The notes beneath the pieces were generated by a model, which had not been told where the DNA came from, searched no databases, and was given only the letters and a program-made list of their open reading frames with translations. 64,000 nucleotides of DNA, from the NCBI RefSeq assembly GCF_030814655.1, contig NZ_JAUSVK010000001.1, positions 3,851,001-3,915,000 on the forward strand, given 5' to 3'. Source of the stretch: Labrys monachus (GTDB lineage Bacteria; Pseudomonadota; Alphaproteobacteria; Rhizobiales; Labraceae). Below, in pieces: positions 23,765-32,351 of the stretch; positions within the stretch are counted from its first letter, which is position 1, and each line of letters opens with the position of its first letter. Position numbers and translations under genes: made by a program.

Positions 23765-24523
23765 ATGCAGGACAAACCCGTAGCCCTCGTAACCGGGGCC
23801 AACCAAGGCATTGGCCTCCAGATCGCCAAGGACCTCGTGGCGCACGGCTTCACGGTGCTAGTCGGGTCGCGCAACCCAGACCGCGGCGAAGCTGCGGCCA
23901 AGGAGGTCGGCCCCGGCGCGCATGCGCTCCAACTCGACGTCACCGATCAGGCATCGATCACCGCAGCAGCAGAGCGGGTCCGGAGAGAGTTCGGCCGTCT
24001 CGACGTGCTGATCCAGAACGCTGCCATCTCGAACACGAGCAAGCAGCCCGACCAGTCCGTTGAGGAGTACTCCAAGACGGCCCGCCCGAGCGTCGTGTCT
24101 CTCAATGAGATGCGCGCGGTGTGGGATACCAACGTCTTCGGCGTCCTCGCCGTCTACCAGGCGGTGCTGCCGCTCCTGCGTGTCACCCCGGGCTCGCGCA
24201 TCGTCAATGTGTCGAGCGGGGTCGGGTCGCTGACCACCAACTCGGACCCGGCCTTCGCCTATCGCGGAATCTTCGGCCCCGTCTACCCGGCGTCCAAGAC
24301 CGCGCTCAACGCCCTGACGCTGGCCATGGCGATCGAACTGGAGCCCGATGGGATCAGGGTCAACGCGGTCTCCCCAGGATACACGAAGACCAACCTCAAC
24401 GGATATTCGGGCACGGAGACCGTAGAGGACGGCGCTCGCGAAGCAGTGCGCGTGGCGCTGCTCGGCTCGGACGCGCCGACGGGCGCGTTCACGGGTTCGG
24501 GAGGCAGAATCATCCCGTGGTGA
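23765..24523 (+). CDS. Short-chain dehydrogenase/reductase (classical SDR)
   Basis: A 252-residue NAD(P)-dependent SDR. Cofactor motif TGANQGIG, NAAIS in place of NNAG, a catalytic serine in NVSSG and the YPASK tyrosine/lysine pair are all visible; NPDRGEAA after strand 2 suggests NADPH preference. It resembles plant-type carbonyl reductases. Likely substrates are aldehydes, ketones or quinones. It is divergent from the TetR gene with two operator dyads, and an aldo/keto reductase gene follows 66 bp downstream. Confidence 0.88.
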   Translation: MQDKPVALVTGANQGIGLQIAKDLVAHGFTVLVGSRNPDRGEAAAKEVGPGAHALQLDVTDQASITAAAERVRREFGRLDVLIQNAAISNTSKQPDQSVEEYSKTARPSVVSLNEMRAVWDTNVFGVLAVYQAVLPLLRVTPGSRIVNVSSGVGSLTTNSDPAFAYRGIFGPVYPASKTALNALTLAMAIELEPDGIRVNAVSPGYTKTNLNGYSGTETVEDGAREAVRVALLGSDAPTGAFTGSGGRIIPW

Positions 24524-24589
24524 CAGAAGCATCTCAGCCGGCGCGCGTTCGCCTTATCAGCCACAACCCCACAGATAGAGAGACAAGCC

Positions 24590-25621
24590 ATGCAATACCG
24601 CACGCTGGGAAGAACCGGCATCAAGGTCAGCCCCTACTGCCTGGGTGCGATGATGTTCGGCGGCATCGCCAATGCCGATCACGACGATTGCATCCGTATC
24701 ATTCACAAGGCCTTGGATTTTGGGATCAACTTCGTCGACACCGCTGATCGATACAGCAGCGGCGAGTCGGAGGAGATTGTCGGCAAGGCGCTGAAAGGGC
24801 GACGCGACAACATCGTCCTGGCGACAAAGGTGCATGGGCCGATGGGTGAGGATCCAAACCAGCAAGGGGGCTCTCGACGCTGGATCACCCGGGCCGTCGA
24901 GGATTCGCTCCGCCGTCTGCAGACCGACCACATCGATCTCTACCAGATCCACCGGCCGTCGCCGGATACGGACATCGAGGAGACGCTGTCGGTGCTCACC
25001 GATCTGATGCGGGCGGGCAAGGTGCGCGCGATCGGCTCATCGACCTTCCCGGCCTCGGAGATCATCGAAGCGCAGTGGGTGGCTGAGCGGCGAGGGCTGG
25101 CACGCTTTCGCACCGAGCAGCCACCCTATTCGATCCTCAACCGCAGCATTGAACGAGAGGTTTTGCCGATTTGCGAAAGGTACGGGATGGGCGCCTTGGT
25201 ATGGAGTCCGCTTGCGAAGGGCATGCTCACCGGGCGCTATCGCAAAGGACAGCCGCTGCCCGAGAGCTTGCGCGTCAAAGTTTTCCGCGAACAAATGGCC
25301 GACGAACGCAACCTCGATGCGGTCGAACGACTCATCCCTATCGCGGAGGCGGCGGGGCTATCGCTGACGCACATGGCGATGGCGTTTGTAATGGCGCATC
25401 CCGGTGTAACGTCAGCGATCCTTGGTCCGCGAACCGAACAGCAACTGGACGATCTGCTCGCCGGGGCAGAGGTTGTCCTGAGCGACGAAATCCTGAATCA
25501 AATCGATGACGTGGTTGCGCCCGGAACCGACGCCGGACCGATGGGCGCCGTCTATTCGCCGCCGGCGGTGACGCTGACCAGTCTGCGTCGTCGTCCTCTC
25601 GCCGAGCGTCGTGCCGCGTGA
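24590..25621 (+). CDS. Aldo/keto reductase
   Basis: A 343-residue AKR. The catalytic tetrad is visible: D and Y in NFVDTADRYSSG, K in VLATKVHG and H in LYQIHRPSP. The C-terminal STFPASEIIEA and GPRTEQQLDD blocks form the NADPH site. Family enzymes reduce aldehydes and ketones. Same strand as the SDR 66 bp upstream, so probably one TetR-controlled unit. A second, diverged AKR is at 30118. Confidence 0.9.
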   Translation: MQYRTLGRTGIKVSPYCLGAMMFGGIANADHDDCIRIIHKALDFGINFVDTADRYSSGESEEIVGKALKGRRDNIVLATKVHGPMGEDPNQQGGSRRWITRAVEDSLRRLQTDHIDLYQIHRPSPDTDIEETLSVLTDLMRAGKVRAIGSSTFPASEIIEAQWVAERRGLARFRTEQPPYSILNRSIEREVLPICERYGMGALVWSPLAKGMLTGRYRKGQPLPESLRVKVFREQMADERNLDAVERLIPIAEAAGLSLTHMAMAFVMAHPGVTSAILGPRTEQQLDDLLAGAEVVLSDEILNQIDDVVAPGTDAGPMGAVYSPPAVTLTSLRRRPLAERRAA

Positions 25622-25823
25622 ATCGCAGAGGCTGGACAACGCTTTAGATCAACGATTCAGGACACCGTCCCACACACGGATGGCTCATTCCGTTCCGACA
25701 CGAACGATGATGTCGGGCGGGTGGTGTCTTTGATATTCCGCCCGGGCGATTGCATCGTCCAGCGCAGCGATGCCGCTAGAGCGGTCTCGGGCAATGTGTC
25801 TTGTCTATCAACGGAGGTCGCCA

Positions 25824-26606
25824 ATGCCGAAGGTTTTTCAAGGTAGGGTCGTACTTGTGGCAGGCTTGGCCAGCGGGCTCGGCGAGGTCATCGCGACGCG
25901 CTTTGCCGAGGACGGTGCAAAGCTGATTCTGAGCGATCCCACGGCCGACGTCGCGGCAATGGCCCGCAAGATCCAGGGGGACCACCCGACCTGCCAGGCG
26001 ATTGGGGTCGTCGCCGACTTCACTGACTGTCCATCATGCGAGCGCTTGGTCGCCACTACGATGGAAAAGTTCGGCCCAATCGACGTGCTCATAATCGCAA
26101 CCGTGACTCTGCACATGGGGTCGGTGGTTTCGACTGAGCCCGACGATTGGGATCGCGTAATGGCGTTTAATGCCAAGGGGCCGTTCTTGCTCTGCAAGAC
26201 GGTCGTTCCGAAGCTAACGCGACCAGGCGGGGCGATCGGCGTGATCGGCTCCTTCACCGCGCAGATGGGTTTTGCAAATGCCGCTCTGTATAGCGCCTCG
26301 AAGGCTGCGGAGATGTCGCTGGTGCGCACGCTGGCCGTGGAACTTGCACAAGAGGGAATTCGCGTCAACACGGTTGCCCCTGGCTATCTCTGGTCGAATG
26401 TGGATCAACAAAGCCTGGAAGCCGCAGCGCAGAAGACCGGGAGAACGCTCGAGGAGGTTCGCGCCGCCCGCGATTCGACGATCCCCATGCGCCGCCAGGC
26501 GGACGCCCGGGAAATCGCGGAGGCCATGCACTTTATCGTCTCACCCGCGGCGTCTTACATCACTGGCGCCTGCCTTGACGTGAATGGCGGCTTGCTCGTT
26601 CGTTGA
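25824..26606 (+). CDS. SDR family oxidoreductase
   Basis: A 260-residue classical SDR. The nucleotide motif is VAGLASGLGEV (Gly-x3-Gly-x-Gly kept, first residues unusual); catalytic YSASK and the C-terminal PAASYITGACLDVNGG are typical. The usual NNAG motif reads IATVT (VLIIATVTLHM), an odd change. ATG 25824 follows GGAGG. It stands alone on the plus strand between the TetR/SDR/AKR unit and a patch of gene remnants. Confidence 0.85.
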   Translation: MPKVFQGRVVLVAGLASGLGEVIATRFAEDGAKLILSDPTADVAAMARKIQGDHPTCQAIGVVADFTDCPSCERLVATTMEKFGPIDVLIIATVTLHMGSVVSTEPDDWDRVMAFNAKGPFLLCKTVVPKLTRPGGAIGVIGSFTAQMGFANAALYSASKAAEMSLVRTLAVELAQEGIRVNTVAPGYLWSNVDQQSLEAAAQKTGRTLEEVRAARDSTIPMRRQADAREIAEAMHFIVSPAASYITGACLDVNGGLLVR

Positions 26607-26639
26607 GCCCCTTCCAGTCTTGCACACAAAGGATTTCCC

Positions 26640-26798
26640 GTGGAGCCCAGCAAAAATTCGCGGATAGGCCTTGTGGGGCTAGGCGCAATCGGCAGGCTCA
26701 TGGCACAAGCATCTGCGCGAGGCGAAAGCGTGGCCTCAGCTTCGATCTGGCAATCGGCGGCATTTCGACCGTTTTGCTTTTCGTCAGGGCTTTCATGA
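26640..26798 (+). pseudogene. Truncated N-terminus of an NAD-binding dehydrogenase
   Basis: A GTG at 26640 with AAGGA upstream begins a frame reading RIGLVGLGAIGRLMAQASARG, the first Rossmann strand and glycine motif of a 6-phosphogluconate-dehydrogenase-like protein. After about 30 residues the sequence loses family character and stops at residue 52. I read it as a broken 5' end left by a rearrangement. Confidence 0.5.
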
Positions 26799-26836
26799 CG
26801 ACACGTGGAACTTCGAAAGAAGGAAGCGCTAATCCC

Positions 26837-27088
26837 GCCGCCCCAGACGGCGGCGCTGGCCTCCGCGAAAGCATGGAAGGTAGTTGGAGGCCTTCCAGTC
26901 AGCGTTCGAACCACATTCGTGATCTGATCGGCCATGCCTGCCGCAATCGTCGCGTAGCCAAAAGCCAAGAATCGCGCGGTGGCTTCCGGAAGACCGCGCG
27001 CGACAAGACGCTCTCCGCGCGCTGCTTCATCGCCTTCGAAAATGCTAGCGCACAGCTCCTCAGCGGGAACTGGCCGGCCGTTACCGCC
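26837..27088 (-). pseudogene. C-terminal remnant of an NmrA/NAD(P)H-binding oxidoreductase
   Basis: The minus strand reads an open frame without start: RPVPAEELCASIFEGDEAAR, then FLAFGYATIAAGMADQITNV and LTGRPPTTFHAFAEASAAVWG. This is the usual end of an NmrA-type NAD(P)H-binding protein, where LTGRPPxxF precedes the C-terminus. The N-terminal two thirds are missing (a stop lies at 27091) and there is no natural stop after AVWG. It points away from the neighbouring SDR genes. Confidence 0.55.
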
Positions 27089-27198
27089 TCATCGCCTCCA
27101 TAAACCAAAATGATGCGAAGACATATTCTGTATCGATTGGCGATATGACGGGAAGGACCTTAGGTTTTCCGGACGATGAGAGATGTTGGACGGATCAA

Positions 27199-27924
27199 AT
27201 GAGAAGCGCGGTTATCACAGGCGGATCGAGAGGCATTGGGCGAGCGAGTGCAAGGGCGCTGGCAAACAAGGGCTACGCGGTCGTCATCAACTATGCTGGC
27301 TCCGCAGAAGACGCCGAGCACGCGGTCAGGGAGATCGAGGAGGCTGGCGGAGCAGCGACTGCTGTGCGCGCAAATGTGGCCTCGAGCAGTGAAGTCGAAG
27401 GCCTCTTTCGAGAAGCTATACAAGCCTATGGCGGCATCGATGTTGTCGTGGCAAGCGCAGGCGTGATGTCCCCGTCACCGCTCGCCAATGCGACCGACGA
27501 GGATTTCGACAACCACTTCGACGTCAACGTCCGCGGCACGTTCAACGCCTTTCGCGAGGCCGCGCGGCACGTGCGCGATGGCGGCCGCCTGATTGGATTC
27601 TCCAGCACGACGCTCGCGCTCAACGCTCCCGGTTACGGAGTCTACAACGCCACCAAAGGCGCGGTGGAAGGCATGGTCCGCGTCATCGCCAAGGAACTTG
27701 GCCCGCGAGGCGTGACAGTCAACGCCGTTGCCCCCGGACCGGTCGAGACAGATTTGTTCCTGCGCGGGAAATCTCAGGCCGACATCGAGCGGTTGGCGGG
27801 CTTGGCGCCGTTGAAGCGGCTGGGGCAGCCCGAAGACATCGCGCACTTGGTGGCTTTCCTCGCCTCTCCGGAGGCGGCCTGGATCAATGGGCAGATCATT
27901 CGCGCCAACGGGGGGATCGCGTGA
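27199..27924 (+). CDS. SDR family oxidoreductase
   Basis: A 241-residue classical SDR with TGGSRGIG, ASAGV in the NNAG position, FSST serine and the catalytic YNATK. It ends INGQIIRANGG. The closest look is to 3-oxoacyl-ACP-reductase-like SDRs. The ATG at 27199 matches the normal N-terminus MRSAVITGG; an in-frame upstream start adds 18 residues of non-family sequence. It is coupled to the next SDR by a GTGATG overlap. Confidence 0.87.
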   Translation: MRSAVITGGSRGIGRASARALANKGYAVVINYAGSAEDAEHAVREIEEAGGAATAVRANVASSSEVEGLFREAIQAYGGIDVVVASAGVMSPSPLANATDEDFDNHFDVNVRGTFNAFREAARHVRDGGRLIGFSSTTLALNAPGYGVYNATKGAVEGMVRVIAKELGPRGVTVNAVAPGPVETDLFLRGKSQADIERLAGLAPLKRLGQPEDIAHLVAFLASPEAAWINGQIIRANGGIA

Positions 27925-28832
27925 TGGAGGCGCCCGTGGACAAGCACGTCATTCTTGTTACCGGTGCTGGCTCTGGCATCGGCAACGCCATTGCCACCGC
28001 GCTCGCTCGCGCGGGACATATCGTCTACGCGAGTCTGAGGCTTGCGCGACCGGACGGACAAAAACGCGCAGCCGCCATTCGAGACTTGGCGGCGGCCGAA
28101 AAGCTGGACCTGCGCGTCATCGATCTCGACGTGTTGTCCGAGGCGAGCTGCCGGGCCGCGGTCGACCAGGTGCTCGTCGAACAGAACCGCATCGACGTGG
28201 TCGTCAACAATGCCGGCATGCTGATGACGGGCGTCACCGAAGCCTTCGATCCGGATCAACTCCAGCACATCTTCGATACCAACGCGACGTCATGGCTGCG
28301 CGTCAATCGCGCGGTGCTGCCAGTGATGCGGCGGCAGGGTCGCGGCACGCTCGCCTACGTGAGCAGCACGACCGCTCATATCCCCGAACCCTTCCTGGGC
28401 CCCTACGTCGCCGCGAAGGCGGCGGGCGAAGCCCTGGCCGAGGTTATGGGCATGGAGGTGCGTTCCTTTGGAATCGACACCGTCATTATGGTGCCTGGCG
28501 CTTTCACGAGTGGCACCGAACATTTCGCGCACGCCAACACGCCCGCTCTGCCCGCCGTTGTTGCCCAATACGGGGCATTCCCGGCGCGTGCTGAAACGCT
28601 CGGTAACCGTCTGGTAGCGATCGACGCGGCGCACGATGGCTCGCTCGACGTGTCCGCAGTCGGCGAAGCTCTTCGCGATGCGTTAGCCAAGCCATCCGGT
28701 GAAAGGCCCTTTCGCATCTTCGTCGATGCCCAGCGCAAAGGTGTTGAGGACATCCTTTCGGTCCAGGACGCCCGTCAGGCCGACCTCCTGCGGCAGTTCG
28801 GCCTTTCCGATCTCGCGCCTCCGGCGTGGTGA
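27924..28832 (+). CDS. SDR family oxidoreductase
   Basis: A 302-residue SDR with TGAGSGIG, NNAGM, YVSSTTA and YVAAK, plus a long C-terminal extension (VDAQRKGVEDILSVQDARQADLLRQFGL) seen in a subset of larger SDRs. Its ATG overlaps the stop of the preceding SDR, so the two are translated together. The ester-cyclase-like gene follows after 42 bp. Substrate unknown. Confidence 0.87.
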   Translation: MEAPVDKHVILVTGAGSGIGNAIATALARAGHIVYASLRLARPDGQKRAAAIRDLAAAEKLDLRVIDLDVLSEASCRAAVDQVLVEQNRIDVVVNNAGMLMTGVTEAFDPDQLQHIFDTNATSWLRVNRAVLPVMRRQGRGTLAYVSSTTAHIPEPFLGPYVAAKAAGEALAEVMGMEVRSFGIDTVIMVPGAFTSGTEHFAHANTPALPAVVAQYGAFPARAETLGNRLVAIDAAHDGSLDVSAVGEALRDALAKPSGERPFRIFVDAQRKGVEDILSVQDARQADLLRQFGLSDLAPPAW

Positions 28833-28874
28833 CGCGTCGCCGTTTTCACAAGATCGCACCAAGGAGCAGATGCC

Positions 28875-29375
28875 GTGGAAAAGCTAACCATCGCCGCGGG
28901 AGCATTGGCCGCTCTCACCTCTTCCGGTCCACACGTAACGAACTCACCTCCGCTCAACCCCAACCATGTCGTCCAACTCGTGCAGCCGCTTTACGAGGCA
29001 TTGACGGCGTCCAGTTCGGAAGAAGTTCGTTCGCGTCTGGAGGCAGCGACCTCGCCTGATTGGCAGAATTGCGGCGACAACCAAGTCTGCGAAACGCGTG
29101 AGGCGACGATCGCGCGCTGGAGCGCCCGCATTTCGCGCGTCCCCGACTTCCGCTTCGAAATTCGAGAAGTTCTCGTGTCTGGCAACAGGATCATCGTGCG
29201 TAGCGAAGCCAGCGGCGCCCCGACCGAGACGTTCATGGGCGTTGACGCCCAGGGGCGATCATTCCGGATCATGACGCTCGACGTCCACGAGATCGATGGG
29301 GCGAAGGTTGTCCGCACCTACCACGTAGAAGACTGGGGTCGGGCTTTACGTCAATTGCGCGGCGAAACCCCGTGA
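28875..29375 (+). CDS. SnoaL-like protein with exported-type N-terminus
   Basis: A 166-residue protein with GTG start after AAGGAG. The first 22 residues are apolar (LTIAAGALAALTSS) and may be a weak signal peptide. The rest is a SnoaL/NTF2-like domain: VQPLYEALTASSSEEV, WSARISRVPDFRFEIREV, FMGVDAQGRSF and the terminal RTYHVEDWGRALRQL. The HxEDW ending is shared with the family member at 21471, so the block carries two related copies. Third gene of the SDR-SDR group. Confidence 0.72.
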   Translation: MEKLTIAAGALAALTSSGPHVTNSPPLNPNHVVQLVQPLYEALTASSSEEVRSRLEAATSPDWQNCGDNQVCETREATIARWSARISRVPDFRFEIREVLVSGNRIIVRSEASGAPTETFMGVDAQGRSFRIMTLDVHEIDGAKVVRTYHVEDWGRALRQLRGETP

Positions 29376-29462
29376 TCATGGTTCTGTCCGGCGGCTGTAC
29401 GCGCGGCAGGCTTCGGTCTGCCGCGTCCCCACGTTTCGTCACGCGGAGCGAATGCAAGTCTC

Positions 29463-30032
29463 TTATGAAGGAGGGCTCTCGGCGCCCAAGCCGGTGAAGA
29501 CCAGCGCCAGCAGTCGTGCCACCCTCGCTTCTCCTTCTGGCGTTGGCGGGATTTGCCATAAGAACCCCAACAGCATCAAGAAATCCTCGGCGTCGGCGCC
29601 GGGTCGGATTTCCCCTGACGTTTCGCATGCCCCGATAAGCTGACGGACGGCGTCGAGCATCGGCCAGTAAGTTTCCTGAAAGTCTTTCTCTGATCGGGCA
29701 GCACGAAGCAGATCTGCAACCCCATGCTTCACGCTGCCGAATTTTGCTAGGCGGTCGCACCACATGCGGAAGGCTTTTAGCGGCCGATGCTGAGCCAGGA
29801 GAGCCGGCGCGAGTGCGACCAGCGCGTCGATCTCATTGCGATACACGCCGAGCACCAAGGCTTCGCGGGTTGGGAAGTGGCGGTAGAGCGTTCCAGCGCC
29901 CACACCCGCGGTCTTGGCGATGGAATTCAGAGATGCGCTGGGGTCGGCAGAGAGTGCATCTCGCGCGACATTCAGAATGCGGTCGCGGTTGGCCCGCGCA
30001 TCGGCGCGCAGGTTCTCTTCTTCCTCAGCCAT
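29463..30032 (-). CDS. TetR-family repressor
   Basis: A 189-residue TetR regulator. The DNA-binding part is LNSIAKTAGVGAGTLYRHFPTREAL; the effector domain follows. It has the same architecture as the TetR at 23034 (both have GLGTLYRHFP-like recognition helices) but different operators. The ATG at 30032 follows AGAGGG and begins MAEEEENLRADARANRDRIL. It is divergent from the AKR-led operon at 30118 with two dyads in between, so it should repress both. Confidence 0.9.
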   Translation of the reverse strand: MAEEEENLRADARANRDRILNVARDALSADPSASLNSIAKTAGVGAGTLYRHFPTREALVLGVYRNEIDALVALAPALLAQHRPLKAFRMWCDRLAKFGSVKHGVADLLRAARSEKDFQETYWPMLDAVRQLIGACETSGEIRPGADAEDFLMLLGFLWQIPPTPEGEARVARLLALVFTGLGAESPPS

Positions 30033-30048
30033 CAGCCCTCTTGACGAA

Positions 30049-30094
30049 ACGGAGAGTTCTCCGTTAATCCACAGGAAAGCGGAGAGTTGTCCGC
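30049..30094. promoter_or_regulatory. Twin TetR operators between TetR and AKR genes
   Basis: ACGGAGAGTTCTCCGT (30049-30064) has perfect 7-bp arms; GCGGAGAGTTGTCCGC (30079-30094) is the same dyad with one mismatch, 30 bp away. They lie in the 85-bp gap between the divergent TetR and AKR genes. A strong AAGGAGG ribosome site follows for the AKR gene. Confidence 0.7.
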
Positions 30095-30117
30095 TTATAT
30101 CCCGGTAAGGAGGTTCC

Positions 30118-31158
30118 ATGCAATACATTAAGCTCGGCTCTACTGGTCTCGACGTCTCGCCGATCTGCATAGGATGCATGGGCTTTGGTGACCCGTCCCG
30201 CGGCCATCCGACCTGGGCTCTTGGCACGGAAGCCAGCAAGCCGATCATTCGCCACGCCATCGAAGCAGGGATCAACTTCTTCGACACGGCGAATCTCTAT
30301 TCGCAGGGCACTAGCGAGGAAACGCTCGGCACCGCGCTCAAGGAGTTCGCCAATCGCGACAGTGTCGTTATCGCCTCGAAGGTCGCAGCGCCTTTGCGGA
30401 CCGGACCGAACGGGCGCGGTTTGTCGCGCAAGGCAATCATGGCCGAAATCGACCACAGCCTGAGGCGGCTGGGCACCGATTATATCGATCTCTACCAGAT
30501 TCATCGTCGCGACCCGACCACGCCTTGGGAAGAAACGCTGGAGGCGCTCCACGATCTCGTGAAGATCGGCAAAGTCCGCTACCTCGGAGCCTCCTCGATG
30601 ATGGCCTGGGAGTTCAGCAAGGCACTGCATCTGCAAAAGGCCAACGGCTGGGCGCGTTTTGTGTCGATGCAGGATAACTACAGCCTCGTCGCCCGCGAGG
30701 AAGAGCGCGAGATGCTACCGCTTTGCGCTGACGAAGGGATCCAGACGGTGGTCTACAGTCCGCTAGCTCGCGGTCGCCTGGCCCGGCCATGGGGCGAGTC
30801 GACCGCACGTTCGGAAGCCGAGCCTTACGCGGCAAAGCTCACCGAGGCGACCGCCACAAGCGATCAGGAAATTGTCGAGGCGCTCGGTGCTGTCGCGACC
30901 GAGCGCGGGGTCAGCCGGGCGCAGATTGCGCTCGCATGGTTACATCGCCATCCAGTCGTTGCCGCGCCGATTGTCGGGGCGCTCAAGACAAGTCACATCG
31001 ATGAAGCGATCGCCGCCCTGTCGATCAGGTTGACAGACGAGGAGGCCAACCGCCTCGAGGCTCCATATACGCCACGTGGCGACATCCAGGGGATATCCGA
31101 TCCCGTTGTGCTGGCCCGTATGGCAGCAGCAGTCGGTGTGAAAACAGCCGCTGCTTGA
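30118..31158 (+). CDS. Aldo/keto reductase
   Basis: A 346-residue AKR. Tetrad residues: D and Y in NFFDTANLYSQG, K in VIASKVAA, H in LYQIHRRDP. The C-terminal GALKTSHIDEA is the NADPH-binding end. It belongs to the same broad group as the AKR at 24590 but is clearly diverged. It begins directly after the TetR operators, with the best ribosome site in the cargo block. Next genes encode a saccharopine-dehydrogenase-like protein and an MDR enzyme. Confidence 0.9.
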   Translation: MQYIKLGSTGLDVSPICIGCMGFGDPSRGHPTWALGTEASKPIIRHAIEAGINFFDTANLYSQGTSEETLGTALKEFANRDSVVIASKVAAPLRTGPNGRGLSRKAIMAEIDHSLRRLGTDYIDLYQIHRRDPTTPWEETLEALHDLVKIGKVRYLGASSMMAWEFSKALHLQKANGWARFVSMQDNYSLVAREEEREMLPLCADEGIQTVVYSPLARGRLARPWGESTARSEAEPYAAKLTEATATSDQEIVEALGAVATERGVSRAQIALAWLHRHPVVAAPIVGALKTSHIDEAIAALSIRLTDEEANRLEAPYTPRGDIQGISDPVVLARMAAAVGVKTAAA

Positions 31159-31280
31159 CGCCGTCGATACGATCCACTGCCGCAGTGACGGCTTGGATCG
31201 TCTTCTTGTCGCTCTGCTGGCAAGGCAGGATGTCGATAAGTGTTCGACGATAATTGTCTACAATCTTTGAAAGAGACGTC

Positions 31281-32351
31281 GTGGCAGGAAGCATCATGAT
31301 CTTGGGAGCGAATGGACGGGCTGGTCGCGTCATCGCTCGCGCGCTTTCAACGAGAGAACACGCCGTGATTTTGGTGGGGCGGGACGAAGATGCCCTGTCG
31401 ACGCTTGCCTCGACATTACAATGCAAATCTCGGACCGTCGTCGCGGGCGACCTCAAAGCCATCATTGCTGCTATTGCCGATCATCGTCCCGCCGTTGTGG
31501 TCAATACGATCGGGCCGTTCGGCGAGACGGCGCTGCCTATCATCGATGGCTGCCCAGCCGGAACCCATTATCTAGACCTTGCCAATGAAATGCAGGTCTT
31601 TGAGTCCATGATGGTCGCTGAGCCGCGCATCAAGGAGCGGCGGCAATGCGTCGTCACGGGCGCAGGCTGGGGGGTCCTCGCCACCGAAAGTATTGTCTTG
31701 AAGCTTTGCGCCGATCAGCCACCTGCAAAGCGCGTTCGGATCGACAACCTGGCGTCCGTTAAGGCGGATGGTACGCTCGGCGACACTGTTGCCGCCACTA
31801 TCGTCGACAACCTCTCTTATGGCGGCCGCTGCTATCAGGACGGTCGGCTGAAGCGCGTGCGGATGGGATATCAGCCGGATCGATTCGCCGTTCCAGACGG
31901 GACCAACGCAGTCACAGGCGGGGCGTCCACAGCCGATCTGGAAGCCGCGCGTCGAGCCAGTGGCGCTTCGGACATCGTGGCGGGGGCAGAGCTGGCGCCG
32001 ACGTCCCCCGTCATAGCTGCCTTGGCGGGCTTTATCGGTGCATTGTCCCGTTTCGGCTTCATCCGACGGCAACTTCAGCGAAGCTTCGCGAAAATGCCGA
32101 ACACGCCGCCCAAGCGAAATACCTCGTGGGCGAGAGCCGTGGTGGAATGGCCTGGCGACAGGCGACGGGTCGGCTGGCTACGGGCTGGTGATGCTTACGA
32201 TTTTCTCGCCAAGGCTTCCGCTGAAACAGCCACTCGCCTTGCTGATCAAAAGGGCAAGCCCGGCGTCTATACACCAGGAGGCCTGTTCGGCGCAGAACTC
32301 GCTGAACTCGCTGGTGCCATGTTCATTCTTGAAGACGCCGGCTCAGCGTGA
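31281..32351 (+). CDS. Saccharopine-dehydrogenase-like NAD(P)-binding protein
   Basis: A 356-residue protein. The N-terminus (IMILGANGRAGRVIARAL) is a Rossmann motif and VVNTIGPFGETALPIIDGC, TGAGWGVLATE are typical of the saccharopine dehydrogenase-like family (trans-acting enoyl reductase type). GTG 31281 is preferred because AAAGAGA precedes it; a TTG at 31254 is possible. Its stop overlaps the next gene's start (GTGATG). Substrate unknown; not expected to act in lysine metabolism. Confidence 0.75.
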   Translation: MAGSIMILGANGRAGRVIARALSTREHAVILVGRDEDALSTLASTLQCKSRTVVAGDLKAIIAAIADHRPAVVVNTIGPFGETALPIIDGCPAGTHYLDLANEMQVFESMMVAEPRIKERRQCVVTGAGWGVLATESIVLKLCADQPPAKRVRIDNLASVKADGTLGDTVAATIVDNLSYGGRCYQDGRLKRVRMGYQPDRFAVPDGTNAVTGGASTADLEAARRASGASDIVAGAELAPTSPVIAALAGFIGALSRFGFIRRQLQRSFAKMPNTPPKRNTSWARAVVEWPGDRRRVGWLRAGDAYDFLAKASAETATRLADQKGKPGVYTPGGLFGAELAELAGAMFILEDAGSA

